A stretch of DNA of 64,000 bases from positions 1 through 64,000 of the forward strand of contig NZ_QQAW01000004.1 of NCBI RefSeq assembly GCF_003350405.1, written 5' to 3'. The translations under genes and the position numbers were made by a program. This document shows positions 45,870 through 54,805 of this stretch, in pieces. A model generated the notes under the pieces. The model was not told the DNA's origin and ran no database searches. It was given only the letters and a program-made list of their open reading frames with translations. This stretch comes from Gluconacetobacter liquefaciens. Its GTDB lineage: Bacteria; Pseudomonadota; Alphaproteobacteria; Acetobacterales; Acetobacteraceae. How positions within the stretch are numbered: the stretch's first letter is position 1; each line of letters begins with the position of its first letter.

Positions 45870-46790
45870 TCACCGCGCGAGGTCGGCGTCGAACAGCGCC
45901 TGGATATCGGCATCGACCTCCGGATCGACCCCGAACCAGCATTTGAACCCCAGCCGCGCCTGATGCAGCAGCATCCCCGTGCCGTCCACCACCCGCAGCC
46001 CCCGTGCCACGGCGGCTGTCAGCAGCGGCGTCATGCGCGGCACGTAAACGATGTCCGACACCACCATGTCATCGGGCGCCCGCGACAGGTCGGGCGTAAA
46101 CACGTCGCCTGGGCCGCCATGCATGCCCAGCGACGTCGTATTCACCAGCAGCGCATGCCCCGGCAGACGGTCCGTCCAGTCCGCCCAATCGATCACCGAA
46201 ACCGGCACCGAGCCGTCGCCCGACAGCGCCTCGGCCAACGCGACAGCCCGGGCGGTCGTGCGATTGGCCACCGAAACCGCCATCCCACGATCCAGCAGGC
46301 TGGCGGCAACCGCCCGCGCGGCACCCCCGGCGCCCAGCAGCAGCACCGGCCCCCGCGCCACATCCACGCCCTTCGCCTCCAGGCTGGCGACGAACCCGTC
46401 GCCATCGGTCGAATGCGCCTCGATCGTCCCATCCTGCGCAAAGACCAGTGTATTGACCGACCCGGACCGCACGGCGGAACGATGCAGCCGGTCGGCAATC
46501 GCGAACGCCGCCTCCTTGTGCGGAATGGTCACGTTCGCCCCTCGGAACCCCGCGGCGCGCAGGCCATGCACCGCCACGTCGAATGCGCCGGGCGCCACCG
46601 GCAACGGCACATAGGCACCGTCGATGCCATACCGGGCCAGCCAGAAATTATGCAGTAGGGGCGAGCGCGAATGCGCCACCGGCCACCCGATCACCCCGGC
46701 CAGCGCGGTCGTCCCGCGAATCGTCAGCCGGCCGGGCGCAACCAGCGCCGAAGAAGGATGCTCCACCACGTCGTCCATTTCCGCCTTCAT
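45870..46790 (-). CDS. aroE: Shikimate dehydrogenase
   Basis: This is a 306-aa NADPH-dependent dehydrogenase of aromatic amino acid synthesis. The substrate motif GWPVAHSRSPLLHN keeps both serines. The catalytic lysine is in VTIPHKEA and the aspartate in STDGDGF, and the cofactor loop is GAGGAARAVA. The N-terminus has about 25 extra residues. The ATG at 46790 overlaps the upstream stop (ATGA); an ATG at 46778 is possible. It differs clearly from the paralogue at 29608. Confidence 0.92.
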   Translation of the reverse strand: MKAEMDDVVEHPSSALVAPGRLTIRGTTALAGVIGWPVAHSRSPLLHNFWLARYGIDGAYVPLPVAPGAFDVAVHGLRAAGFRGANVTIPHKEAAFAIADRLHRSAVRSGSVNTLVFAQDGTIEAHSTDGDGFVASLEAKGVDVARGPVLLLGAGGAARAVAASLLDRGMAVSVANRTTARAVALAEALSGDGSVPVSVIDWADWTDRLPGHALLVNTTSLGMHGGPGDVFTPDLSRAPDDMVVSDIVYVPRMTPLLTAAVARGLRVVDGTGMLLHQARLGFKCWFGVDPEVDADIQALFDADLAR

Positions 46791-47563
46791 GCCGTGTAGC
46801 GCGCCCAGGCCAGAGGCAGCAGCCGCGCCAGCCGATCGGCCCATTCGCGTTGCCCCGCCGCATCGGCCACCAGATCCTGCCTTATCTCCAGTTCCACATG
46901 CGGCAGGTCACGCCTCTCGCCATGGAACGGCACCGTGAAGTCGCTGGTATCGGTCAGCGCATAGGGCTCGTTGTCCCCCACCAGCAGGCCCGGTTCCCGA
47001 TCCAGCAGGTCCTTCAGGATCAGCCCGAAACGCGGGCCATGATTATGCAGGATGCCCGCATGCCACGGGCGCGCCATGTTATCCATCTCGGGCGTGAAAC
47101 TATGCAGCGACACCAGCACCGTCGGCTGTCCCTGTGCCAGCCGTGCGTCCAGCTCCTCGGTAATCCGGTCGTGATAGGGTCGGAAGATCCGCTCTACCCG
47201 CTCCGTCTCCGCCGCCGCATCCAGTGCCGCATTGCCCGGCACCAGGGTTCCGTCACTGGCCCGCACGATCGAGGTCGGGTGCCCAGGCGCGCGATTGCAG
47301 TCGATCACCAGCCGCGAATAGACCTGCTCGACCAGAATCGTCTCCAGCCGCTCGGCCAGCAGGCGCCCCATGCCGGCCATGCCGATATCCCAGGCGATAT
47401 GCCGTTCCCAGTCCGGCGCCGGCACGCCCAGATCGCCCAGCCGGGCCGGCACCGCCCGCCCCGCATGGTCGCTGACCAGAACGAATGGCGACAGGCCCGC
47501 CCGGCCATGCACCCGCACCGGCTGCGGATCGTCCGCGCCCAGCAGCGGTCCATCCTGTCGCAT
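46787..47563 (-). CDS. N-formylglutamate amidohydrolase family protein
   Basis: This is a 258-aa zinc-dependent amidohydrolase of the N-formylglutamate deformylase family. LVSDHAGRAVPARLGDLG near residue 28, HIAWDIG, RLVIDCNR and VSLHSFTPEM are typical. It could act in histidine degradation or on other N-acyl compounds; no hut genes are near. The ATG at 47563 (MRQDGP) is preferred over a longer frame. It starts the run aroE-coaE-dnaQ and overlaps aroE. Confidence 0.82.
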   Translation of the reverse strand: MRQDGPLLGADDPQPVRVHGRAGLSPFVLVSDHAGRAVPARLGDLGVPAPDWERHIAWDIGMAGMGRLLAERLETILVEQVYSRLVIDCNRAPGHPTSIVRASDGTLVPGNAALDAAAETERVERIFRPYHDRITEELDARLAQGQPTVLVSLHSFTPEMDNMARPWHAGILHNHGPRFGLILKDLLDREPGLLVGDNEPYALTDTSDFTVPFHGERRDLPHVELEIRQDLVADAAGQREWADRLARLLPLAWARYTA

Positions 47564-47663
47564 TCTGTCGTCCTCACCTGATATGCCGATCCCGGCCGGT
47601 TCTACCGCGCCCCCCGCCGGCACGAAAGCCACAGCCCGCGCCTCAGCCCCACAGCGCAGTCCC

Positions 47664-48254
47664 TCAACCGCCGGCCGCCAACCCCCGCACCCGCTCCGGC
47701 GTCGATGCCGGGTCCCAGCGCACCGGGCCGACGACCCGCGCCACCTCGCGCCCCGCCCGGTCGATTACCAGCGTCACCGGCACCCCGTCCTCCCGCAACG
47801 CGGTCGGTATCTGCATGTGCGGGTCGCACAGCACCGGCAGGTCGGCGATGCCATGGGTGCGATAGAATCGCCGCACCAGGTCCACCCCTCCATGGTCGAT
47901 CGACACCGGCAGCACCACGATATCCCCCGCCGGCGCCACCTGCCGCGCCAGCGCGGCCAGCGCCGGCATCTCCGCCACACAGGGCTGGCACCAGGTCGCC
48001 CACAGATTCAGCACCACGATCCGCCCGTGCCAGTCGGCCAGATGCCGCGTCGCCCCTGCGTCATCCACGAAGCTCAACTCCGGCAGCGCACGCGGCGCGG
48101 CCGTGCGGTGCGCCGGCAGGTCCACCGGCACCGGCCCCTCCGCCCGTGCCGGTCTCGCAAGGATGGAATTGCACCCGGCCCACGCGGCCAGTAGGGTGCC
48201 GCCATCTGCGAGCAATGCTCGCCGACCGACGGTTTTCGACAGGATCTGGGGCAT
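47664..48254 (-). CDS. tlpA: TlpA-like thiol:disulfide oxidoreductase
   Basis: This is a 196-aa exported thioredoxin-fold protein. A signal peptide covers about residues 1-38 and includes [14 protein letters not shown], whose Cys makes a lipoprotein possible. The active site is [13 protein letters not shown] near residue 88, and the cis-proline loop is GVPVTLVID near 160. It probably reduces periplasmic disulfides, for example in cytochrome c maturation. The ATG at 48254 is chosen; an ATG at 48278 would add eight residues and overlap argH. It is divergent from argH with almost no intergenic space. Confidence 0.88.
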   Translation of the reverse strand: MPQILSKTVGRRALLADGGTLLAAWAGCNSILARPARAEGPVPVDLPAHRTAAPRALPELSFVDDAGATRHLADWHGRIVVLNLWATWCQPCVAEMPALAALARQVAPAGDIVVLPVSIDHGGVDLVRRFYRTHGIADLPVLCDPHMQIPTALREDGVPVTLVIDRAGREVARVVGPVRWDPASTPERVRGLAAGG

Positions 48255-48257
48255 GGC

Positions 48258-49688
48258 ATGTCTGTGAACGAAGAACATGCGACCGACAATGACTCCGCAC
48301 GGGCGAATGTCCAGTGGGGCGGTCGGTTCGCGGGTGGCCCCTCGGCCATCATGCAGGACATCAACGCCTCGATCGGCTTCGACAAGGCCCTGTGGCGGCA
48401 GGATATTGCGGGCTCGCTGGCCCACGCCGCCATGCTGGCGAAAACCGGCATCATCAGTGCCGAAGACGAAGCCGAGATCCGTCGCGGCCTGACCGGCATC
48501 GGCGAAGAGATCGAAGCCGGCCGGTTCGATTTCAGCCCCCGGCTGGAAGACATCCACATGAATATCGAGGCCCGGCTGTCCGACCGGATCGGCGAGGCCG
48601 GCAAGCGCCTGCACACCGCGCGCTCGCGCAACGACCAGGTCGCGACCGATTTCCGCCTCTGGGTGCGCGACGCCATCGACGGGCTGGACGGCCAGATCGC
48701 ATCCCTGATGCGCGCCCTCGCCCGCCGCGCGCGCGAACACGCGGCCGACCCCATGCCGGGCTTCACCCACCTGCAGACCGCCCAGCCCGTCACCTTCGGC
48801 CATCACCTGATGGCCTATGTGGAAATGCTGGCCCGCGATCGCGGCCGCCTGGCCGACACCCGCCGCCGCCTGAACGAATGCCCGCTCGGCTCGGCGGCCC
48901 TGGCCGGCACCTCCTTCCCGATCGACCGGCGGATGACGGCCAGCGCCCTGGGCTTCGACCGCCCGACCGCCAATTCGCTCGACGCCGTGTCCGACCGCGA
49001 TTTCGCGCTGGAATATCTCTCGGCGCTGTCGATCATGGCCATGCACCTGTCGCGCTTGTCCGAGGAAATCGTGATCTGGTGCTCGGCGCCCTTCGCCTTC
49101 ATCCGCCTGTCCGACGCCTTCACCACCGGCTCGTCGATCATGCCGCAGAAGCGCAACCCCGACGCGGCGGAACTGGTGCGCGCCAAGATCGGCCGCATCA
49201 CCGGTGCGCTGGTCGGATTGCTGACGGTCATGAAGGGCCTGCCGCTGGCCTACGCCAAGGACATGCAGGAAGATAAAGAGCCGGTCTTCGCCGCCACCGA
49301 CGCCGCCGCCCTGTCGTTGGCGGCCTGCGACGGCATGATCCGCGACCTCAAGCCCAATACCGAGCGCATGCGCGCCTATGCGGGCTCCGGCTTCTCCACT
49401 GCCACCGACCTCGCGGACTGGCTGGTGCGGGTGCTGAAACTTCCTTTCCGCACAGCCCACCACGTCACCGGCCGTCTGGTCGCGCTGGCGGAAAGCCGCA
49501 ACGTGGACATCTCCGACCTCTCGCTGGCCGACATGCAGGCCGAAGAGCCCGGCATCACGCAGGACATCTTCTCAGTCCTCACCGTCGAAGCCTCGCTCGC
49601 CTCCCGCACCAGCGAAGGCGGCACCGCCCCCGCCAATGTCCGCGCGCAGGCCGAACGCTGGCTGGCCGCCCTGGGCGCTACGCCATGA
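48258..49688 (+). CDS. argH: Argininosuccinate lyase
   Basis: This is a 476-aa fumarase/aspartase superfamily enzyme that splits argininosuccinate to arginine and fumarate. [10 protein letters not shown] opens it, [16 protein letters not shown] and the superfamily signature [16 protein letters not shown] (near residue 295) identify it. The first ATG at 48258 gives a slightly extended N-terminus. The lptM gene overlaps its stop. Only a few bases separate it from the divergent tlpA start, so promoters must lie inside the opposite coding sequences. Confidence 0.95.
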   Translation: MSVNEEHATDNDSARANVQWGGRFAGGPSAIMQDINASIGFDKALWRQDIAGSLAHAAMLAKTGIISAEDEAEIRRGLTGIGEEIEAGRFDFSPRLEDIHMNIEARLSDRIGEAGKRLHTARSRNDQVATDFRLWVRDAIDGLDGQIASLMRALARRAREHAADPMPGFTHLQTAQPVTFGHHLMAYVEMLARDRGRLADTRRRLNECPLGSAALAGTSFPIDRRMTASALGFDRPTANSLDAVSDRDFALEYLSALSIMAMHLSRLSEEIVIWCSAPFAFIRLSDAFTTGSSIMPQKRNPDAAELVRAKIGRITGALVGLLTVMKGLPLAYAKDMQEDKEPVFAATDAAALSLAACDGMIRDLKPNTERMRAYAGSGFSTATDLADWLVRVLKLPFRTAHHVTGRLVALAESRNVDISDLSLADMQAEEPGITQDIFSVLTVEASLASRTSEGGTAPANVRAQAERWLAALGATP

Positions 49689-49837
49689 CCCGGCGTCTGA
49701 TGCGCCCCCTGGGCACCGCTCTGGGTCTCGCCCTGCTGCTGACGGGCCTCACGGCCTGCGGCAAGAAAGGGCCGCCCTCAGCCCCCGGCCCGACCTCGCA
49801 TATGACGTATCCCCGCACCTACCCCATGCCCGACTAA
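49685..49837 (+). CDS. lptM: LptM-like small lipoprotein (YifL family)
   Basis: This is a 50-aa lipoprotein: basic start MTRRLMRPL, hydrophobic run, lipobox [10 protein letters not shown] (Cys at residue 25), then a short Pro-rich tail. The CGKKGP sequence after the lipidated cysteine is the hallmark of the LptM/YifL family, which assists maturation of the LPS translocon LptD in Enterobacteria. The ATG overlaps the argH stop (ATGA). The argH-lptM-lysA order is widespread in Proteobacteria, but here lysA is on the other strand further on. Repeat copy B begins at its stop codon. Confidence 0.88.
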   Translation: MTRRLMRPLGTALGLALLLTGLTACGKKGPPSAPGPTSHMTYPRTYPMPD

Positions 49838-50001
49838 ATTTGTGGGGGGAAACGCGCGCTGGTGGCGACCCGATGCGCGTTTCCTGTGCTCCGGTGCTCA
49901 CGGCCATCAAGGCCGCTCCGCTCCGGTGCTCGGAAACACACACCGGCCGCGGCCCTGCGGGCCGCTCTCGCTCACCAGCCCACGTTTCCCCCCACAAATT
50001 C
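49835..50001. repeat. Structured interspersed repeat, copy B
   Basis: A 130-bp core (49854-49983) matches copy A in length and sequence apart from roughly a dozen and a half substitutions. Its outer arms (AAATTTGTGGGGGGAAAC... with GTTTCCCCCCACAAATT) form a near-perfect 18-bp stem that is unrelated in sequence to the arms of copy A. The inner stem is GCGGCC/GGCCGC with the same CTGCG loop, and the flanking stem is CTGGTG/CACCAG, so paired positions differ together. It begins at the lptM stop, between convergent genes. Confidence 0.78.
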
Positions 50002-50019
50002 CGAGTCTCACGCCGACCA

Positions 50020-50080
50020 GTAAACGATCTGGCGTTCGCGGCCTTTCGGCCGCTCCGCTTCGATGTTCGCCCTGACGCTG
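50020..50080. repeat. Degenerate fragment of the structured repeat
   Basis: The stretch GCGGCCTTTCGGCCGCTCCG near 50038-50057, followed by CTTCGATGTTCG, resembles the repeat core (GCGGCCATCAAGGCCGCTCCG, then CTCCGATGCTCGG). It lies just before the TIGR02302 stop. It seems to be a decayed third copy. Confidence 0.5.
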
Positions 50081-50087
50081 GCAGTTT

Positions 50088-52913
50088 TCAGAACGGCTTC
50101 AGCAGGCGATCCAGATAATCCAGTTCGTCGCGCGGACGGGTGCGGTCGGAATCCCGGCGACGCAACTCCTGCTCAATCTCGCGGGCACGCTCGCGCGACA
50201 TCGCATCGGGCACATGGGTATCGGCATCGATTCCCTCCTTGCCCTCGCCAGTCCGCCGGCCCAGTGGATCGCGGTCCCCCTTTTCGTCTTCCTGCGCGCT
50301 TTCGCCGGAATCCTCGCCATCGCCCGGCTTGCCGCCACCGGAACTGTTCGAGAAGCCCGGCAGGAAACTGGTCATGCCGCTGCCGCCCGATCCCTTCATG
50401 GCCTGATGCATCTGCTGGTCGCCCTTCTGCAGGTCGGCCAGGGCCTTGCGCTGCGCCGCCGCCGCCGCCGCGTCATCGCCACCGGCCAGCGCGGTACGTG
50501 CGTTCTTGATCGACTGTCCCGCGTCGGCAAAGCCGGACGGCGCGTCCTTCCCCGTCAGTCCCTTGAATTCACGCCCCAACTCACCCAGCGCCCGCCCCAG
50601 CGCGCGCTGCATGGCCCGGTCATTCCCTCGCGCGGCCTCGTCGCCCGGCATATCCTCGCCCCGCTGGCCCGGCCCGGACGACGGCGCCCCCTTTGCCGCC
50701 CCATCGGCGGCAGCACTCCCCGGCGGCGGACCGCCCTGCTGGCCGGACTGCTCGTCCTGCATTCCGGGCAACGGCCGCAGGCCAAGACGACGCATCAGTT
50801 CGGCAGCCGGCATCGTCGTCAGATCACCATCCGAATCCGCCTCTTCTTCCTGCTTCGCCCGCCGCTCGGCCTCGGCCTTGTCCCGCGCGCGCTGCACACG
50901 ATCGAGGCGCGCCTGGCTGTGATCCAGCAGGCCGGACTGGCGGGCAATCAGGTCCCGCAGCGCCGCCTGCTGCTCGGCGGCCTGCTGGCGCGCCATCATC
51001 TGCGCCGCCAGGTTCGCCATGTCCTGCGGCGAGGCCGTGCGCATATGTTCCAGCATGTCTTCCATGCGCTGCATCATCTGCATCGCATCGGCGGAGCGGC
51101 CATTCTTCGCCGCATCCTGCATCTGCTGCATCATTTTCGACAGCGCGCGGTCCCCATCCTGGGTCATCCCAGGCAAATCGGGGATCGCGGTATGCGACTG
51201 CAACGCCTGTTGGGCCAGCGCCTGCATCCGGCGGGAAATCGCCTGACGCAACGCCTCCATCCGCCGCTGCAATTCGCTCTGTTCGGCAGGTGACTGACCC
51301 TGCGCTCCCAATGCCCGCATGCGGTTCAACTGCGCGGTCACGGCATCCTGCGCCGCGCGAACATCCAGCGCCGCCTGGGCACCGGCCTGCCCGCCATGCC
51401 GCACATCCTCGATCTCCAGCGCCAGATACCACAGCCGCGCCACCACCTGATCCAGCGCCGCCTGATGCGCCACATCGGTGCTCTCCAGCAGAGCCGCCGC
51501 CGCCGCAAGGTTCAGCAGCATCCCCGCATCGGCCTGGAACGGATCAGGCATCTCCCCCAGCGCCGCCAGATCGGCAGCGCCCTCGGCCGTTCCTTCACGC
51601 CCCAGCGCCAGCCGGCGCCTGATATCCAGCACGGCCTTGGCCACCGGGCTGGTGAACTTGCGCGCACCAAGACGGAATCGCGCCTCGGGGCTCTTCCCCT
51701 GCTGCCCGCTGGTGCTGGTCGCCACCAACCGTCCCACGACCTCTTCGCCCGCCCAGGGATCGGCCGAAAGATCAGGCGTGGTCACGCCGGACGCATCGCG
51801 CGGCTGGCCATCCAGCGGAATCGGCACGCTCAACACCCGCCCGGCCGCCGCTCCCTTGCCCTGCGGCGCCAGTCGCAACTCGGCATGCAGCGACGCAATG
51901 CCATAGGCCTGCTTGGCGGCATAAGGCAGCCGCGTGCGCCATTCGCCGGCAGCGCTGCCCGGCCGCGCACCCCACGCCACCGTCGGCGCCGCGTCCGGCA
52001 TGACCGTCACGGTCCAGTCGCTGAAGGTCCGCCCCCGCCCGCGCAGCGCCAGCGTCGCACTGCCCAGCAGTTTGATCTCCGCCGACCAGCTTCCCGGCCC
52101 CAGCGCGCGGAACCGTTCGTCCGCCACGGCAGGCCCCGCCCCCATCGGCGCAACACGTACACTCGGCCGCCCATGCAGATCCGTCACGCTGACACTCAGG
52201 ACCGATCCCTGGGGCACCGTCGCCTGCCCCGTACGCTCGTCCAGAAATACCGGTGCGCCAGGCGCATAGGCCGGCAGCGTAATCCAAGCCTGAATATGCG
52301 GCCGCGCCGCCCCCGGATCGTCCAGTCCCGGCCAGAACGCCGCCGCAAGCCGTCCCGGCACCTCAGGCCCGGCCCAGCCCAAAGCCGCCAGCAGAGCCAC
52401 CGGCACGACAATCCCCAGACGCCAGGGGTCCTGCGCGCCAGCCCACAGCCGCGGCCATCCCGACCGCAACCGGCCGATCGCATGGCCCGTGCGCCATAGA
52501 TGCGCCGCCCACAATCCCGCCTGTTCCGTGCCGCCCGTCGCCGGATGGTCGGCCAGCGTCTGCAACGGCCGATGCGCCAGCCCCGACGCCCGCTCGATCC
52601 GCCGGTCGATATCGTCCGGCGTCGGCGCCACCACCCGTCGCCCCCGCCAGACGATCCACCCCACGCAGGCACCGGCCAGCAGGGCCAGGATCACCCCACG
52701 CAACAGGTCGGACAACGCCTGCGGCAGCCCCAGCAGGCCCGCGATCATGTAGGCGGCCAACACCCCCAGCACCGGCAGCACGACAGGCCGCAGCGCCTCG
52801 ATCCACAAGACCAGCCGCGCCCGATGCCGCGCCGCCGCCAGACGCACCGCGAACGGCACGACGGAAGACGCCCGCGCCCCGTCATTCCCCAGGGATGTGG
52901 ACCCGCCCACCAT
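50088..52913 (-). CDS. TIGR02302 family (DUF4175) membrane protein
   Basis: This is a 941-aa protein with two N-terminal membrane helices (about residues 42-85), a further one near 140-165, a large beta-rich periplasmic region, and a long Gln/Met/Ala/Asp-rich helical tail (residues about 520-900; e.g. MMQQMQDAAKNGRSADAMQM). It ends in SRERAREIEQELRRR...YLDRLLKPF, the conserved terminus of this alphaproteobacterial family. Function is unknown; it usually accompanies lysA, as here (8 bp between them). The start ATG at 52913 is the first in frame. Confidence 0.85.
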   Translation of the reverse strand: MVGGSTSLGNDGARASSVVPFAVRLAAARHRARLVLWIEALRPVVLPVLGVLAAYMIAGLLGLPQALSDLLRGVILALLAGACVGWIVWRGRRVVAPTPDDIDRRIERASGLAHRPLQTLADHPATGGTEQAGLWAAHLWRTGHAIGRLRSGWPRLWAGAQDPWRLGIVVPVALLAALGWAGPEVPGRLAAAFWPGLDDPGAARPHIQAWITLPAYAPGAPVFLDERTGQATVPQGSVLSVSVTDLHGRPSVRVAPMGAGPAVADERFRALGPGSWSAEIKLLGSATLALRGRGRTFSDWTVTVMPDAAPTVAWGARPGSAAGEWRTRLPYAAKQAYGIASLHAELRLAPQGKGAAAGRVLSVPIPLDGQPRDASGVTTPDLSADPWAGEEVVGRLVATSTSGQQGKSPEARFRLGARKFTSPVAKAVLDIRRRLALGREGTAEGAADLAALGEMPDPFQADAGMLLNLAAAAALLESTDVAHQAALDQVVARLWYLALEIEDVRHGGQAGAQAALDVRAAQDAVTAQLNRMRALGAQGQSPAEQSELQRRMEALRQAISRRMQALAQQALQSHTAIPDLPGMTQDGDRALSKMMQQMQDAAKNGRSADAMQMMQRMEDMLEHMRTASPQDMANLAAQMMARQQAAEQQAALRDLIARQSGLLDHSQARLDRVQRARDKAEAERRAKQEEEADSDGDLTTMPAAELMRRLGLRPLPGMQDEQSGQQGGPPPGSAAADGAAKGAPSSGPGQRGEDMPGDEAARGNDRAMQRALGRALGELGREFKGLTGKDAPSGFADAGQSIKNARTALAGGDDAAAAAAQRKALADLQKGDQQMHQAMKGSGGSGMTSFLPGFSNSSGGGKPGDGEDSGESAQEDEKGDRDPLGRRTGEGKEGIDADTHVPDAMSRERAREIEQELRRRDSDRTRPRDELDYLDRLLKPF

Positions 52914-52920
52914 GCCGGGC

Positions 52921-54279
52921 TCAGCCGCCCGCCGGCGCGGGCATCACCCAGTCGGGAATCCGGTCCGCCGCCCACAGGCTCTCCACGGGCTGGCGCTCGC
53001 GGATCACCGACCAGCGCCCGCCATCCACCAGCACCTGGGCTGCCAGCGGCCGGCCGTTATAAGTGGAACTCATGACCGCCCCATAAGCACCGGTATCCAG
53101 CAGCGCCACCCGCGCGCCCTCATCCAGACGCGGCAGAAACCGCCCATCCGCAAAGGAATCCGCACTTTCGCAGACCGGCCCGACCACATTCACCGCCTCC
53201 ACCGGCCGCGTCGCATCGCGCGCCGAAACCGGCAGAATCCCATGCCATGCCTCATAAAGACTGGGCCGCATCAGGTCGTTCATCGCCGCGTCCAGGATCA
53301 GGAAGGACGGCAATCCATCCTCGCCGGCCTTGCGCAGAATCACCCGCGACAGCAGCAATCCGGCCGACCCCGCCAGCCAGCGCCCCGGCTCGATCGCCAG
53401 CCGCACATCCAGATCGCCCAGTTCAGCCCGGATCGCCCCGGCCAGAGCCTCCGGCGCGCCCTCGACCTCATCGCGATAGGTGATGCCAAGCCCCCCGCCA
53501 CAATCGACCAGACTGACCGGCAGTCCTCGCGCCCGTACCGCACGCACCAGGTCAGCCACCCGCGCGAACGCGGCCCGATAAGGCGCCATGGCAACGATCT
53601 GGCTGCCGATATGCACCGAGAACCCCAGCGGCTTCAGCCCCGGCAACGAAGCCGAACGCTCGTACAGCGCGGCCGCGCGGGCATAGGCAATGCCGAACTT
53701 GTTGGTCGAAAGCCCCGTGGTGATCTTCTCGTGCGTGCCAGCATCCACGTCGGGATTCACCCGCAGCGTTATCGGCGCCACCCAGCCGGACGACGCGGCG
53801 ACGTCGGAGAGAATATCCAGTTCCTCGGCACTCTCGACCGCGATGTGGCCAATGCCTTCGGCGAGCGCCAGCGCCATTTCCTCGCGCGTCTTGCCCACGC
53901 CCGAAAACACGATCCGCCCCGCCGGCACCCCCGCCGCACGGGCACGGCGCAGTTCGCCTCCGCTGACCACATCGGCCCCGGCCCCCTCCGCCGCCAGAAT
54001 ACGCAGCACGGCCAGATGATCGTTCGCCTTCACCGCGAAATGGATCGACGGCGCCAGCCCCGCCCCGCGCATCGCACCATCCAGCAGGCGATAGCGCGCC
54101 CGCAGCGTTCCCGCCCCCATGACCCATGTCGGCGTACCGACCGCATCCGCAATCGCGTTCAGCGGCACATCCTCCAGCGTCAGGCCGTCAAGGGCATGCA
54201 TCGACAGATGCGGGCGCGCGGCCAGCAGGTCGGCAACGGTCGGGTCCTGCTCGGCAGGCGAAGAGGGGCAATCCAGCAT
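52921..54279 (-). CDS. lysA: Diaminopimelate decarboxylase
   Basis: This is a 452-aa PLP enzyme for the final step of lysine synthesis. The PLP lysine lies in IHFAVKANDHLAVL near residue 62, then VVSGGELRRA, the GGGLG phosphate loop in DCGGGLGITY, and the substrate segment GPVCESADSFA. The ATG at 54279 (MLDCPSSPAE) gives a good length; the much longer upstream frame belongs to other genes. It precedes TIGR02302 and points towards argH-lptM, whereas all four are usually co-directional. Confidence 0.93.
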   Translation of the reverse strand: MLDCPSSPAEQDPTVADLLAARPHLSMHALDGLTLEDVPLNAIADAVGTPTWVMGAGTLRARYRLLDGAMRGAGLAPSIHFAVKANDHLAVLRILAAEGAGADVVSGGELRRARAAGVPAGRIVFSGVGKTREEMALALAEGIGHIAVESAEELDILSDVAASSGWVAPITLRVNPDVDAGTHEKITTGLSTNKFGIAYARAAALYERSASLPGLKPLGFSVHIGSQIVAMAPYRAAFARVADLVRAVRARGLPVSLVDCGGGLGITYRDEVEGAPEALAGAIRAELGDLDVRLAIEPGRWLAGSAGLLLSRVILRKAGEDGLPSFLILDAAMNDLMRPSLYEAWHGILPVSARDATRPVEAVNVVGPVCESADSFADGRFLPRLDEGARVALLDTGAYGAVMSSTYNGRPLAAQVLVDGGRWSVIRERQPVESLWAADRIPDWVMPAPAGG

Positions 54280-54396
54280 GGATCGAGAATACCGGCACGG
54301 CGCCCCGGTTCCAAGCGCCACAGACCCCGCATGCTGTTCTTTCGCCATATGATCCGATAGAGGGTTCATCAGGCTGCACAAACCAGGGAGGCCACA

Positions 54397-54801
54397 ATGT
54401 CCGACGACACGCTGATCGACGCCGCGATCGCCGTCCGCACCAACGCCTACGCCCCCTATTCGCGCTTTCTGGTCGGCGCGGCCCTGCATGACGCCGACGG
54501 CCGCCTCTTCGTCGGCTGCAATACCGAAAACGCCGCCTACCCCGAGGGCATCTGCGCCGAAGGCGGGGCAATCTCGGCCATGGCGGCCGCCGGCGGCCGG
54601 CGCATCACGGATATCGTCATCTGCGGCGGCGGCGACCGCGCCTGCGCCCCCTGCGGCGGATGCCGTCAGAAAATCCGCGAATTCGGCGCTCCGGACCTGA
54701 GAATCCGCATGGTCAACCCATCCGGCGACGTACTGCTGGTCCGCACCCTGGCCGAACTGCTGCCCGACGCCTTCGGCCCCGAAGACCTGGCGACAGCCTG
54801 A
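54397..54801 (+). CDS. cdd: Cytidine deaminase
   Basis: This is a 134-aa zinc deaminase. AYAPYSRFLVGAAL near residue 17, the zinc/proton-shuttle motif GICAEGGAISAM (Cys-Ala-Glu) near residue 50 and ACAPCGGCRQKIREFG near 88 are complete. It converts cytidine and deoxycytidine to uridine forms in pyrimidine salvage. An AGGGAGG ribosome binding site precedes the ATG. It is divergent from lysA and convergent with the LytTR pseudogene, 4 bp apart. Confidence 0.92.
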   Translation: MSDDTLIDAAIAVRTNAYAPYSRFLVGAALHDADGRLFVGCNTENAAYPEGICAEGGAISAMAAAGGRRITDIVICGGGDRACAPCGGCRQKIREFGAPDLRIRMVNPSGDVLLVRTLAELLPDAFGPEDLATA

Positions 54802-54805
54802 GGCT

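Noticed and set aside
47664-49463. Long minus-strand frame across tlpA and argH
   Set aside because: Beyond 48278 it is antisense to argH, which has full motif support on the plus strand.
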